The notes under the pieces: model-generated
Seen by the model: the letters and a program-made list of their open reading frames with translations, nothing else
Databases searched by the model: none
Told to the model about the DNA's origin: nothing
Translations under genes and position numbers: made by a program
In this document: positions 1-11,600 of the stretch, piece after piece
How the letters are laid out: every line of letters begins with the position of its first letter
Position numbering within the stretch: position 1 is the stretch's first letter
From: Flammula alnicola
Taxonomy: Eukaryota; Basidiomycota; Agaricomycetes; Agaricales; Strophariaceae
DNA length: 64,000 nt
Assembly (NCBI GenBank): GCA_015499995.1
Contig: JADNRV010000198.1
Location: 27,394-91,393, forward strand
Direction: 5' to 3'

Positions 1-83
1 GTAGGTTAAGAAGGGCATCTGCTTCCAAAGCCCCTTTCTCGGTGCATTTTGCACTCATGATTCGCTCAATTGCCCTTTATACT

Positions 84-1125
84 TCATTTAACCGTGTACT
101 CGGGAGGCAACTCCAAGACTTCATCTGATTCTTCAATTTGTGGCAGGCGCGCTCCGCTATCTGCGTGTCTCACAATCCTCGAAGGTTGGCGATTATTGCT
201 TGAAGAAAGAACCGGTGGTCCCTGAGGTAGTTCTCGTCCTCCAATTCCTTGGATTGCATCGGCCTCGCTTTCATGAGTTCGGTCCGTCGATAAATTCATT
301 TGAGCGTCGATCACGTCGTTATTCGATTCGAGCGGCGGGCGTGCGGTGGTAGTTTGTGATTCGTTCATGTTCGTGTTTAGCGGACTGGCCTGTTAAATAT
401 CAATCAAGTCAGATATATGCAGCCTACAACAGGATGAAGCCAGGATCAATAGTACCACTGAAATCCAAGAAGAATGATGCATTGGCAGCCAGCGTCATAT
501 TCGCTGTACCGAACGACTCCCAATCTCCCTGATACTGAAGCCGTGGATCCGTCGAATCAACAAAGAAATAGGGTAAGGATGGGAGGAGCGAAGTGATTGC
601 AGAGGCGCTCGGAATGTATTGAATAAAGTCCAGCCAAAATTCGGCTGTAGCTGTTGCGTTGCGGATATCGAAGTTTTCATATCGAATGTTAGCGGTAAGA
701 GTATGCGGCCCGTCGTCCAGTCCATCCTTTTCGCAATAACTTTGCCATGGAAATTGCCCAAATGCCCTATTGGCCGCGATGCTCTCCCCGTCAATGAAAC
801 ACTCCCAAGATGGAATCGGGTCCCCGGAAGCGTTAAGTGCAGCAAACATGCCATAGAGCGCTACCGCGGAACCTGTGAGTCGATGTTCAGATTCTAGGAC
901 AATCGCTCTACAGAGAATTAAAGTGTACTCACCATTAAAAGCGAATGATAGATTCGATGGACTGCTATCAACGGGATTCATATAATGTCCAGTCCCTTGG
1001 AATGCATCTTGCAAATATGTTTCATCGGTCCCGTCACCGGAACCAGTGTTAATCTGGTTGTCAACCCATTGTCCGGAATAGTGTATGCCGGTATCCCAGT
1101 CATCCACCCTCACCCACTGGGACAT
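84..1125 (-). CDS. Short member of a secreted/membrane protein family, lacking the second domain and TM segment
   Basis: I do not know a function. It is a paralogue of the genes at 4091-5918 and 16590-18238. Exon 1 (933-1125) starts MSQWVRVDDWD and ends in FAFNG; a GT-AG intron (873-932) joins it to SAVALYGMF. This phase-1 junction falls at the same place in all three paralogues. Exon 2 carries the first beta-rich domain (PSWECFIDGESI, then WLDFIQYIPSA and VDSTDPRLQY). The paralogues then have a second domain, a Ser-rich linker and (in one) a TM helix. Here the sequence jumps to the family's C-terminal tail (84-368; HADSGARLPQ and final LPPEYTVK). The obvious intron (donor after DFSG, acceptor near 392) does not keep frame with that tail; a 43-nt alternative intron would. 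Either an internal deletion made a short protein or this is a young pseudogene. Gene presence is clear; the exon 2-tail junction is uncertain. Confidence 0.6.
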
Positions 1126-1577
1126 CTCTGACTAGTTGCTCTGGGAACTTGGAAGAGGACAAGATGTGGCTCGAAGTTTGGAACTTGAAGGAAGCGGAGG
1201 AAGAGTGAGAGAAGCCTCACATTATATGCGTAAGGGCCTCGTCCAAAATTATCTTGTTATCGCAATCTGGCTATGCAGAAGAGCAAATGCACCTGGCCTC
1301 CTTGACGCGATCAGAAATCATCAAGCCTTCCAACGTCGAACGTTCGGCGTATTCTGATGAAAAGCATCCATAATGGCACCACCGGATGTCGAATGGGTTG
1401 TTGGCTGTTGTTGGTAGTCACAATGCGCAAGAGTTATGGTACTTATTTCGGAATGGCGGTAATCAATCGCACTGTCCGGAACACAGTTGCTGCATTGAAG
1501 CGTTATTAATTATTAAGCATGTAGAAAGATCGGCTTCAAGGTATTGACATGAAAGCTGCCTTCTTCCTTCTTTCACG
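1126..1577. other. Intergenic stretch, no gene seen
   Basis: This holds the 5' flank of the gene ending at 1125 and the 3' flank of HEM14. Short ORFs here have no recognisable domain. The two genes are both on the minus strand, so the stretch must contain the terminator of HEM14 and the promoter of the downstream gene. Confidence 0.5.
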
Positions 1578-3246
1578 TCAAGTCCAGTCCCTTCCAACCC
1601 TCCTTCCAGCCTCAACACAATCGCCAACGCTAACACCTCCAACCCCTGCGCCGACAACAACAAGCTTTCCATTCCACCCGACGGAATCATGCAAAACCGC
1701 CTGCATCTCTTCCATACGCTCCAGATGGCCAGGCAAGAGCGTCGGTATGCAGGCTTCGTTATTCCATATACGCCAATATACCGGATCCGGAATGTGGCGG
1801 CCCAGTTGTACCTCCAACTTGTCAAGAAGAGATCGAATGAAGGGCGGAATGCTCGTGCTTTCTGAAGAGACGAGCTGTGGTGGCAATGGAAGTTTTGGAT
1901 ATGGACCGCCAGTCATCACTGTGAGCTTCGTGTGCGGTGCGTTGTTGTAGTAATCCTCAGTATGAGGAAGATCTTGCTCGTGGAGTGAGCAGGAGTCGAA
2001 AACAATGCCGAGGATGCCCGACGAGGATGAGTCAGAGGGGTTCGGATATCCGCTCGCAGGGCGGGGTATCAGGTAACCAAAACCTTCAGGGTGGATATCC
2101 TTAGGAGGGCATGGGAAGACGAGATTGACGACGCGCACTGTTGATGTCGGATTGTCAGCGAGGTGGGGGATTTGAGGCAGAGGATGGGTGCCAGAGGTAG
2201 ATTCTGAGATGAGGCCTTGCAATATGGGAAGAGGCAGAGCAGAAACAACATGAGTTGCTCTCAAGGAATCTCCACGAGAATGCAGAATCTAGTAGACGTG
2301 TCAGAAAATAATGAGAAGGTTTTATAAGCAAACCGACCTCGAATGAACGGTCCTGTAGCTGCTTGAAGCCCGAAATTGCCGTATTCTCCAGAATGCTGAC
2401 ATTTAAGGCGGACCGTAGGTGGTCCTCCAATGCCTTGGTCAATGTCTCCATCCCGTCTCGGAATGAATAGACCGAAACTCCATGCATCATATCCAACGTC
2501 CTTCCAAGGTCATAAACCTCCTCGTCCTTTTTCCTCGTCTTTCCTGGCATCAGTAACCCTCGAACCATGCTTCCACAGCCCCTCTCCTCCGCTTTCCACA
2601 CGCTCGGAAAGGCAGCTCGAATACTCAGTTTCCGAGAATCTGCAGCGTAGATTCCATGTACCAGTGCGCTACCAAACATCCTCGCGAACGTCTCCCCGAA
2701 ACGTCGGGAAAGAAATGCATCCACACTCTCGTCCTGAGAGTTTGGGGGCCGATTAGCCCTTTTGAAAGGCTCGCGAAGGATTGCTGGCAGCATTATTGAC
2801 AGAAATGGAGAACCCAGAAGGGATAGAACGGAAGAGGGTAGCCGTTGCAGGCCATAAACCGTGGATGAATTTGATTTCGGGATATATAAATAACGAGCCT
2901 TGGCTGGAGGGGATGTCTGTGGCACTGTGATCACCTTGTCTTCAAGTTTCAGTAGATTTATCTAGCCGTTGTCGTTAGTCGAATAAAACTACGACAAGAT
3001 TATATCAAGACTCACCAACTCGAGAACGGATTTGCCATTAGGTCGCAATGACCGTGGTCCCGCTTCCAAAAGCACCGAAGCTCCGATTTGAGGTAAAGTA
3101 ACACGTTCAGAACGTACCCAGCCGCCTAGTCGAGCTTGTTTTTCCAGCAGGACGACTTGTGATGTTGGAAATCTTCGTGAAAGGTGATAGGCCGACGAGA
3201 GTCCCGTGAGTCCACCACCCAAGACTGCAATTTTTCCTGGAGGCAT
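1578..3246 (-). CDS. HEM14: Protoporphyrinogen oxidase, mitochondrial haem biosynthesis
   Basis: The enzyme oxidises protoporphyrinogen IX to protoporphyrin IX, the penultimate step of haem synthesis, at the mitochondrial inner membrane. The model has three exons, 3016-3246, 2338-2961 and 1578-2288, with introns of 54 and 49 nt (GTGAGT...TAG and GTCGGT...TAG). All three junctions keep frame and give 521 residues, a normal PPOX length. The N-terminus shows the FAD dinucleotide-binding motif IAVLGGGLTGLSSAYHL and then ARLGGWVRSE, typical of the PPOX/monoamine-oxidase fold. The middle has FGSALVHGIYAADSRKLS, the PPOX substrate-domain signature. The C-terminus closes with a second FAD-contact motif, VVGAGVGGVSVGDCVEAGR. 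The start at 3246 is the first ATG before the FAD motif. There is no long presequence, as is common for PPOX. The neighbours are unrelated, so this is a single housekeeping gene. Confidence 0.93.
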
Positions 3247-4090
3247 ATTGCGCCACGCTGTAGACTTCCACAGCTAGAGATAACCTCTCAAAGACCAGAC
3301 CAGCCCGTCATAAGCCTCGAGGGGTCCATATATGTTGGTAAGTTAGGAGAATATGTTCTCGTCAAAGTTGTCAACGGCTGGGAATACGACGCCTTTTGGT
3401 AGCCGGATCAACCCGACAAACTTATGTTGGCGCCGAACCCGTTCCTCATGATTTATCCGAGTTGTTTAGCTTCAAACTTAAGGATCATGCCATCCATCGC
3501 GCCTCTCGTGCCCGATTCCCAATTCCCAATGCTCATTGCTGAAGTTGCTGGCCTGCCGATTTTTTCTTCCTTCAAAATCAATGCCAAGTGGAATCATGTG
3601 AGGCCATTTACCGAGGAATATATTCAATATTCCCCTGGATCTCCAGGCAACACCCATCAGGGGCGCCCCTGTAGCTCTCGCGATCTCAAGTTCATTCGAG
3701 CACTGGTTATATTCCTTGTGTCAGAGAGTTCATCTGAAGGCCATAGACTGCTTACCGCCGTAGTTTATGCAGGATTCCCTGTGTGCAATAGTCCTCAACT
3801 TGAAGTCTAGCTGTGATTCCTACTCGCCGAGTGTGGTTCCATCAGACAAAATCAAATGGCCGCAGGATTGTATTCTCCGACAGCTCCATCATTTGGCAAC
3901 TAGCATTTTCGCTAACGTTTGCCAGGGACGATCTTGTCCGGGGCGCACACGCTCGGTATATCCCTGCCCGCGAGGGCCGTCGGGGTTGTTGGAGGATTCT
4001 GACTCTCCCAACACCCACCACGATCTTCATTGAGAAGTCGTATCTGCTCGACTCGTATACCCTCTCCTCATATACCCGGATAACGCAGAG
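3247..4090. other. Divergent intergenic region between HEM14 and the 4091 membrane-protein gene
   Basis: The flanking genes point away from each other, so both promoters must lie in these 844 bases. ORFs here (for example plus 3424-3810) have no recognisable domain and no splice-supported extension. I see no repeat. Confidence 0.5.
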
Positions 4091-5918
4091 ATGTCGCGAG
4101 CAATCATGATCGACGACACAGATCCTAGCCTTGTTTATAGCGGGCAATGGATCGCAGACCAAGGCAGCAAAGACAACAACGGCAACTATGGTGCTCCGTA
4201 CTTGCGTACCATGCACTACACAAAGGGGACAGGGAGCTTTTCGTATTCTTTCCATGGTATGTTCTTGTCGGCGGTGCCTCCTCCGAAATTGAAGCTGAAA
4301 AAGCCCCCGCAAACTAGGTACTTATGTGGGTGTCATTGGTGCAACTATGGATTCATCAAATCCATCGCGAGACTGCTTCATCGACGGGGTCAAAATCGAA
4401 AGCGCCGTCCTCTCTGCGGCGGAGAATCGGGTAACACAGTGCCAACAATATGGGTTGTCGGATGGGCCCCATGTAATCACCCTCACTGTGACCGCTCCAA
4501 ACCCCAGTTTTTATTGGTTCGATTTCCTCTTCTATATTCCTTCGGCGAGCGTTTCGTTGGATAACGCTGCCATCTTCATCAACACCGGTGATCCAGCAAT
4601 GCAATTCGGAACTGGATGGGCGCAATATGCTCCGGGGTATATAACGAGGCAACAAAGCTCGGTATACAGTATGGACTTCAATGGTTCGTAGTTCGTCTTC
4701 ATTGTGTCTCCGACTCCCTTTGATGAAGCATGTATAGGCGAATCCCTCACCTGGTACGGTTTTTACAACTCGGCACTCCCGTTTGCGGCCACAACTGCAA
4801 CCTATTCAATCGACGGTGGAAATCCCGTCTCGTTCACCCTCAACGGAGTTGCTTCGCAGAATACTGGTGTAGAACTCAACCAAATTTTCTTTTCAACGGG
4901 ACAACTTTCTAATGGACAACACAACATTAAAGTCGTATACCAGGGAAATGGCAACACCACACCGCTGTCGATTTACAACGTCATCGTTCAGACTGGTACA
5001 GGGGCAGTAGCTTCACAGCCCGCATCCTCTGATGGAACTGCATCCTCTGGTGGAACCGTATCCTCTGGTGGAACCGTATCCTCTGGTGGAACCGTATCCT
5101 CTGGTGGAACCGCATCCTCTGGTGGAACTCCAATAGTCCCGTCCGGATCCACTGGTGGAAGTTCAGGCATATCATCGGCATCACTGGCTGGACTTCCAGC
5201 ACTTCCATCCAACCCTTCCAATTCAGGAGTCTCCAATTCTGGTCTCAATTCGAGTACCCCATCGTCATCACGGTCCTCGTCGTCCTCGTCGTCGCCGTCA
5301 TTATTGTCCGGACTTCCAGCCGCCTCTTCTGCAGGATCTTCAATTTCTGGCCAAGTAGCTTCTGACGGATCCTCGAGTGCCGCGTCAAATCAAAATCAAG
5401 GTCATAGTTCCAACCACATCGGCATCATAGCAGGGTGCATCATAGGCGTCTTGGCCCTTGCTCTTTTAATATTCGCCTTTCTCTTCCTACGGCAACGCAA
5501 TAAAAGATTGCGCGAGAAGGCCAAGGATTCGGGCGTCGACGTCGTTGAACCTTTCAACCTCGGCCCATCAATGGCTGAGAGATCGTCTAGCCATTCTCCT
5601 CTCTCATCTTTCAATCCACCTTTCGACTCGAAGAGGCAGCAAGCCAGAGACGTAGGAAGCTCCGACATTTATGTCCGTACCCCGTCGTCGATGAGCCCAA
5701 ATAAACCATGGAGATTGGCGGCAGGACCATCGGAGGCTTCCCAAACATCAAGTTCGACGCGCCCCCACGTGTCTTCACCTAGCAGTGCTAGTGCTAGCGA
5801 CGGCCCATCGGTGATTATGATACATGAAGACAGTGGGGTCCGGCTACCTCAACATGCCAATTTGAATCGTTCGCACGTTAACGTTGTCGAGATGCCTCCG
5901 ACGTATTCGGCGGAGTAG
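4091..5918 (+). CDS. Single-pass membrane protein with two beta-rich ectodomains and a Ser-rich stalk (full-length family member)
   Basis: Function not known. This is the complete reference copy for the two minus-strand paralogues. Exons are 4091-4256, 4318-4683 and 4738-5918; both introns are phase 1 and the product is 570 residues. Domain 1 (residues about 1-175) includes DDTDPSLVYSGQW and RDCFIDGVKIES. Domain 2 (about 178-290) begins GESLTWYGFYNS and repeats the pattern of a Trp-rich strand, an IDGG turn and a GQHNIKV strand. A Ser/Gly stalk with an 18-bp tandem repeat follows. Then comes one strong TM helix (IGIIAGCIIGVLALALLIF) with a basic stop-transfer (RQRNKRLREK) and a cytoplasmic tail ending HEDSGVRLPQ...EMPPTYSAE. 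The acidic DSG-x-RLP and PP-x-Y-type end is conserved in all three paralogues. There is no N-terminal signal peptide, so topology is inferred from the stop-transfer charges. Such proteins are common and uncharacterised in Agaricomycetes. Confidence 0.8.
5022..5129 (+). repeat. Six-copy 18-bp in-frame tandem repeat encoding a Ser-Ser-Gly-Gly-Thr stalk
   Basis: Six head-to-tail 18-bp units (consensus gcatcctctggtggaacc) run from 5022 to 5129. Each encodes one ASSGGT/VSSGGT hexapeptide of the extracellular stalk. The central units are almost identical, which points to recent slippage, and copy number may vary between strains. Confidence 0.85.
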
Positions 5919-6959
5919 ATGATAGAGGTGTCAATTTTTCTTCATGTGTAATATCCACTAATATTGTTGTATCCATATCGTTTAATTTTCGTTCAGAGAT
6001 GTCCAGAATGTTCGGATTTATCTTGGACTTAGTAGTCACACTCATTTTATCTACTTCTCACACTCGCTTTATCTCAATTTTCGTATGCGTATAGTCTATC
6101 TTTACAGGCTTATACACTCATTGGTCTCATTTTAAAGTTGCGCAAAATTACAGACCAAAAGCAGATCAAGTAAAACAGGAACAGTGGCGGACCAGCACCA
6201 AGACATGTGCCGCAAGTGTTGTCTACTGCTAACGAATGCAGATATTCTCCGAGCCGTCGACTCCCATTCATAGAACCATCGGGGGGAGGGGGAAATTTTC
6301 AAGTATGCTCACGTTATTGCCCAGCGGCAAAGTCAATGGTTTTCGAGGTTTTTCTTTTTCAAAGTCTTCCACGTCTAGAAGTGTATTTTGCTACCTCAGA
6401 TAAACATCCAGAGATGGCTCTGAAAGGCCCTGTCATACCAAAAATGAGGCGGATATAGGCAATGGGCAACTCGGGGCGACTTGCCTCTAACCAAGTGATG
6501 ATGTCCCTAGCTGAATCTGCATGAGGACTCGAAGTGCCAATCAGAGAGAATCCAGGTTCGAAAACGACATCCATAATTTTCACTTTCGGTTTGTTCCAAA
6601 AATGCTGCTCAGAATCTCATAAGTCTTGAACGATTTTGCCACGGACTTCATCGGAGCACGACCAGAAGTGTGGCACTGGCGAGAGAGGCCATTTCAGGTA
6701 TCCCCAAGTTCTAAGACACGGACGGTCGAGAGTATCCAGAGCTGTAGAAGAAGGTTTAAGTGTAAGATTCATGCTAAGAACTTAGAAGAACAGAAACTTC
6801 ATGAAGACAATGATATCCGCTTGCAAGTCAACTGAAATCCGTCTAGCCTCAACCGCGCTTGTGCTTCTTGTAGAAGGGCCCCGAGCGGTGAGAAAATTGG
6901 CAGACGAAGCATGGTAAAAGCGCATTCAATCTTCAGCTTCCGAAACGTTTTCATGATCA
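5919..6959. other. AT-rich 3' flank, probably including the tail of the decayed NACHT gene
   Basis: After the stop at 5918 the sequence is AT-rich and has no coding pattern to about 6350. The minus-strand reading at 6359-6583 is in register with the NACHT relic that starts upstream at about 7750 and could be its decayed C-terminal part, but I recognise no motif in it. Confidence 0.35.
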
Positions 6960-7750
6960 TCATCACCAGAGCAACCACCTTCAAGAGCACTAAAGACCGA
7001 AGACCGCGCAATATTAGATAGACTTGGCCTTGCTCCAATTCTAGGATATCCTCGATGACGCGCGGGGGTTGAGGACAGTGAAGAGCTAGAAGAGTTCTAA
7101 GGACGAGGCCAAGGGTGTCTGTATATAGACAAACTGACAGGATTTGGTTGTACAGGTCATCGAGTCCGCGAAAACAGTCGAGCGTCGAGGATTAGATGCT
7201 AACGCGACTTGAAGCGGCTTGTTTGGGTGATGCCATTCTGCCCAACGAATTTTAGCACAGTTGCAGCGTAGATAAATTGACCGGATGCGAGATCAAACAA
7301 TTCCTTCCGATGACCATGGTTTATCTGCACGCGAAAGGAGTTCATTCTTTCTGTAGATGGCGTCGAAGCCATCTCGGAAATTGGTTCGTCAAGCACGACG
7401 CGTCGCACGAAAAAATATAAAGTCCTTGAATCGAAAGATTCACGAATACGCCCACCGGGGCAGCTAGCCACAAGGAAATAGAGCGCGGGACTTTGTGTGT
7501 GATCAAGGCTTCGGCACTGAGCGTCAGAATAAGTCGCCGGATGTCGTGTGCTTCACGTTCATCCAACCCATCTATGATCATGGTCGGAGTGAGGTGTGGA
7601 TGAGGAGTCAAATTGAAGAAGGGTTCGATGATGAGAGCTCGTAGTTGGATGTCGAGGGATTTAGCATGCATAAAGTTGGGTCTGAAGTCATTATGTGATT
7701 GATATGTTCTCGTAGGCCAGGTGTGTTGTGCTCAAGTTGAGAGGCACTTG
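6960..7750 (-). pseudogene. Decayed NACHT-domain P-loop NTPase (STAND-type)
   Basis: On the minus strand, pieces of a NACHT protein follow each other in the expected order but in different frames. They are a MHAKSLDIQLRALIIEPF segment (near 7670), a Walker-B-like PTMIIDGLDEREAHDIRR, a shifted piece with CPGGRIRESFDS and FFVRRVVLDEP, the helical segment ELFDLASGQFIYAATVLKFV (about 7290), and LRTLLALHCPQPPRVIEDIL...YLILRGLRSLV (7110-7020). This matches the NACHT core of the large agaricomycete NLR-like families. I could not find the Walker A loop. Frame changes near 7460 and between 7200 and 7110 break it. NACHT/STAND proteins in fungi act in nonself recognition and programmed cell death; this copy is unlikely to be functional. 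Confidence 0.7.
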
Positions 7751-9208
7751 TCAAAAACAAGTAATGACCTTAACCCCGACCTTCCCTTGAGAAAAGAAAC
7801 TTGTACCGAAGTTGCCTCCAGTTGCAAATATCGCTCGGCGCTCAGAGACATTGCCTGAATTAAGGTGTGAAGGCCGTGTCGATCGATTTCCGATTTTCTG
7901 GCGTAATACATAGCAACTTACCTAGCTCTGTATCATTCAGACATTCGGCATTTTGGAGAGTTTCAGGTTCATCCATGTGGCATTCCTCTGAGTCAGATAC
8001 GGCGCGCTCATGCAGCTGTAGAAGGCGAAGGGGTCGAAGTTCAACGTTCAACGTTCAACTTTCAACATCCAACTGCCAGCGTACCTTCAATGGCATGTAC
8101 ACGGCTGTGTCGGGAACGAATCGGGGATGCGAAGGGGAGGGCAAAGAGTTGCAACGGGACGCAGAAGCCAACAAGTTTGTCATTGAATTTCTTGAGCTAA
8201 ACGACTTATTGTAGGCAATGAAGTGAAGAGGACCTGAGAGATAGAACCATTCTGTGTGTAAGTAACGAAAGGACTGAGCAAGAAATAAATATTTCGCGGG
8301 AATTGCCGATAGATTTTGTCCTGGAGCCAAGCGGTTCTATCGTACAAACTTACTCGTCATCACAGCTTTACATTGTCTCTACCTTAGCCTGAATCTACCT
8401 CAGCCTGAAGCTTAGTTTGGATGGTTCTATCTCGACGCCTACCATACAACGACCGTCAGGACCCTGTTGACCTCTTTATGATTTGGACTTACTTGGGTTA
8501 CAATGAGTTTGATCTTTGGCACTATCCTGGACCCCCAATAATGACTCCTGCTTGTCCTAAAATGCTTTTTTGATCTGTAAATTTTCTTTGACCAACTTTT
8601 TGTATGTCCTTTGTTTCATGGGGTCACTGGTCAACACGAAACACATCATTCAGCTTTGTTGACACTCGGCGTTCCACACGGGGGGCTATACTACAAGCCC
8701 GACCATAGAGGACCCCATCTAGATCTTATCGAGTGGATAAGCTCTCGTGAACTCATGGGCGATTTATGCAGAGGCCACCATCAATCGCGACTAGAACATT
8801 TTACAGCTTATCAGAGGTGAGAAAACAAGTTACGATCTTCAATCGCAAGAACTACAATATTGACCGATTTGTAAAGCGGTAATTAACATTTCACGAACCA
8901 CATTTGTCCCGCGACGCATCAGGAACGGGCGCCCTACCACCCTGTTAAGGATGTCAGTAGCCCTTCTTTTAGGTACTACCAAGTCATATCCATCACTCAC
9001 AAGTTCAGACACATACCCTCGATCCGTGATCGGTGAATGACTGGACACTGTAACTTAGGCTTTCATCTGGCCTTGATCCAATCATGTCAGTGGATGTCCT
9101 TCGTACGTTACACACAAACTCTGACGAAATCCTAACACTGGAATAATACAAATAGGCTCGTGTTCCTCCTGTAGTCGTCAGTTCTTTCACAGCAATCCCA
9201 GTTTTAGC
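7751..9208. other. Long non-coding stretch between the NACHT relic and the first tyrosinase
   Basis: No domain, splice-supported ORF or transposon terminus was seen. A short tandem of a GTTCAAC-like heptamer lies at about 8038-8065. The last 150 bases must hold the promoter of the tyrosinase at 9209. Confidence 0.4.
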
Positions 9209-10564
9209 ATGCCTTCGACTCGCTTTCTCATCTTCGCCTTATTGGCTCTCATCAACACGATCTATTCTACCCCAGTTCTCGCTCAAGGGAATCAAGGACA
9301 TAACTCTTCGAACCGTGGTTATCATCCAGGCTCTTGTGAAAACCTGCTCCAGCGTCGTGAATGGTATATTCTCTCTAAATTCTGACTATCCTGCACCGCT
9401 GACTTTTTCCCGCAGGAGGACATTAAGTGATACCGAGAAGGCTGATTACATCACGGCAGTCAAGTGTCTTCAGGCACATCCAGCGATTAATCCTGTCTTC
9501 AAGGCCGCGAAAACGCGATTCGACGAATTTCAAGCGTACCATATTCAACAAGCTGACAAGGTCCATGTTACGGTAAGTTGGGCGTTCCTTCCTCTACTTA
9601 TTGTACTTCGTGAATATTGATCACAAATCACAATACCAAAGGGGCAATTTCTTCCATGGCATAGACATTTCGTGAAAAGATATGAACTTGCCCTTCGGGA
9701 CGAATGTGGGTATAAAGCTGCGACTCCGTGAGTTTTCTAACACCCTTCATATCAGTCGGCAGCTAATATTTGTGTATTTTTTAGGTACTGGGACTGGACT
9801 CAAGATGCTGACGAAGCTTCCTCGTATGTTTCATTGCCATGGTCGAGATTTTTGACAGAAATTGACCATATAATTTGCACCGTTCTAGAATTTCAGGCGC
9901 GCCAGTTTTTGATCCTATTACTGGGTTCGGCGGCGATGGTGTTCCAGGGACTTACACCCTTCCGCCAAATATATCAAGTGATAATAGGGTCATTGTCCCC
10001 GCTTTCCGCGGCTGCGTTCGCGATGGTCCTTTTGCAAACTACACCCTTCGCCTTGGCCCCGGAAAACTGATCACCGAGCACTGTTTAACGCGTGGCATTA
10101 ATAACGATGCCAGAAAATACCTTACCTCCTCCGCAATGGCGAATGCTACGAAGTTACCGACATTTGAACTATTTCGAATCGAACTGGAGGGGGAACCTAT
10201 CACCAGTGATCACAGAATGCACGACGGCGGCCACATCGCCGTTGGCGGAGAAATGAGCAACTTCTACTCTAGCCCAGGAGGTACGTATACTTTGCCTCGT
10301 CAATTGTTTAATTTCCAACGATATATTTTCTTAGATCCGCTCTTTTACCTGCACCACGCCAATTTAGATCGCATCTGGTGGAACTGGCAGCAGATGCTCC
10401 CTACGCGCCTTTTCGAGATTTCCGGACGGTCCACTATTGTACCTCCTTTTGTCAACGTTACCCTTGACCATCCGTTACAGATGGATAGTGCCCTTGGCCC
10501 GACAGTTCCGATTCGCGAGGTCATGGATATCCACAGTGGACCCAATTGTTATACCTACGTTTAG
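9209..10564 (+). CDS. Secreted short tyrosinase (type-3 copper oxidase), copy 1
   Basis: This is a tyrosinase-family enzyme with a binuclear type-3 copper site. Family members oxidise mono- and diphenols, contributing to melanin or phenolic crosslinking. Six exons, 9209-9363, 9416-9572, 9642-9727, 9785-9823, 9889-10280 and 10335-10564, keep frame and give 352 residues. The N-terminus (MPSTRFLIFALLALINTIYS) is a signal peptide. CuA: AYHIQQADKVH, then [10 protein letters not shown] and PYWDW. CuB: MHDGGHIAVGGEM (HxxxH) and [18 protein letters not shown]. There is no C-terminal lid or extension, so this is the short secreted type. Exon structure is identical to copy 2 about 2.4 kb downstream, so the pair is a tandem duplication. 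N-glycosylation sequons occur (NYT, NVT). It appears intact; the substrate is not predictable. Confidence 0.9.
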
Positions 10565-11536
10565 TATGATTCTGAAGATTTTGGACATTCTTACATACCT
10601 ACTCCCGACGCCAATAATTAGAATGGAAATAAATAGAATTTCCGCATATTTCAAAATAGAATATTTCTTGCCTCGCTCTCATGATAGTGAGAACGAGAGC
10701 AGCAAAACACCATTGGCATTTCATGTCTACGCTAGCGACGACTGCACGTGAGGAGAACGGAATTTTCAAGTTCCGACTTATGAATTGGATTCTACCTGAT
10801 TCTACGAACCACACAATTCAGAGCACCACTGCGTCTCCTTCACCAGCGGAGTGTATGCGTACTGATAGTTGCCCCATCCTTCCCCCATTCTCACTGGCGC
10901 CGGCGCTATCTTGAGTCTATTTCAGTACTCGTGGAAGGTTTGCCAGCCCCTGGACCCTGGACCCCCCTGCAGTGTGCGTCTTGCGTTTTTGGATTTGCTT
11001 GGACTCGAATCGGACACCTCCAATTAGCAGCTCCAGTTATTGATAGTCTCCCGAGCCGACCTTCGATGGTGATAGTCGATCAACTTGGAAGTTGATGATA
11101 AGGGGTCCTGTCTGAGACTGGAAATATTCAGCTAGCGTTTCATGTCCAGCGCCGCGCCAGGACTCCTAACTCCCAGCCGCCGCCGGTTCTCGGTATATCT
11201 GATCGTTCATGTTTATGCTTTGTGCTCTGAATCTGGCATACGCTCTCGGGAACTGCCCCTCTTCTCTATTTTTATAAAAGGTATGTTTTAGGAGAAGTTT
11301 AAGTGGTTAATCTCGTGACTCCTATCCTTTGCCCTCTTGGAAGAGTCGATCCCTTCGTTCGATTTCGTTCGATTAGCCTGTGAGGGTCCAACCATCTCCT
11401 TGCACGCAACGGCTGATTCTCCTAAGTATGAGCTCGAGAACGTCGATCACGGCAAGTGACTGGCCTTTTGGCCTCGATCCAATAACGTTACGACTGAGGT
11501 CTTTCCGGAAGCCCCTATAACACCCAAACACAGGCA
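10565..11536. other. Intergenic region between tandem tyrosinases
   Basis: It contains the 3' end of copy 1 and the promoter of copy 2. The short ORFs here show no domain. No transposon ends were found that would explain the duplication. Confidence 0.45.
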
Positions 11537-11542
11537 TATAAA
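11537..11542 (+). promoter_or_regulatory. Probable TATA box of tyrosinase copy 2
   Basis: A TATAAA motif (within gcatataaatatgcc) lies 64 bases before the ATG at 11601. It makes the in-frame ATG at 11544 an unlikely start, because that ATG overlaps the box. Confidence 0.55.
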
Positions 11543-11600
11543 TATGCCAACTTTCTCCAGTTGGCATCGTCGCTTCAGAGCAGCCTACCGTATTCCCAAT

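Noticed and set aside
11544..11600. Upstream in-frame ATG of tyrosinase copy 2
   Set aside because: It overlaps the TATA box and would put a charged stretch before the signal peptide; 11601 matches copy 1.
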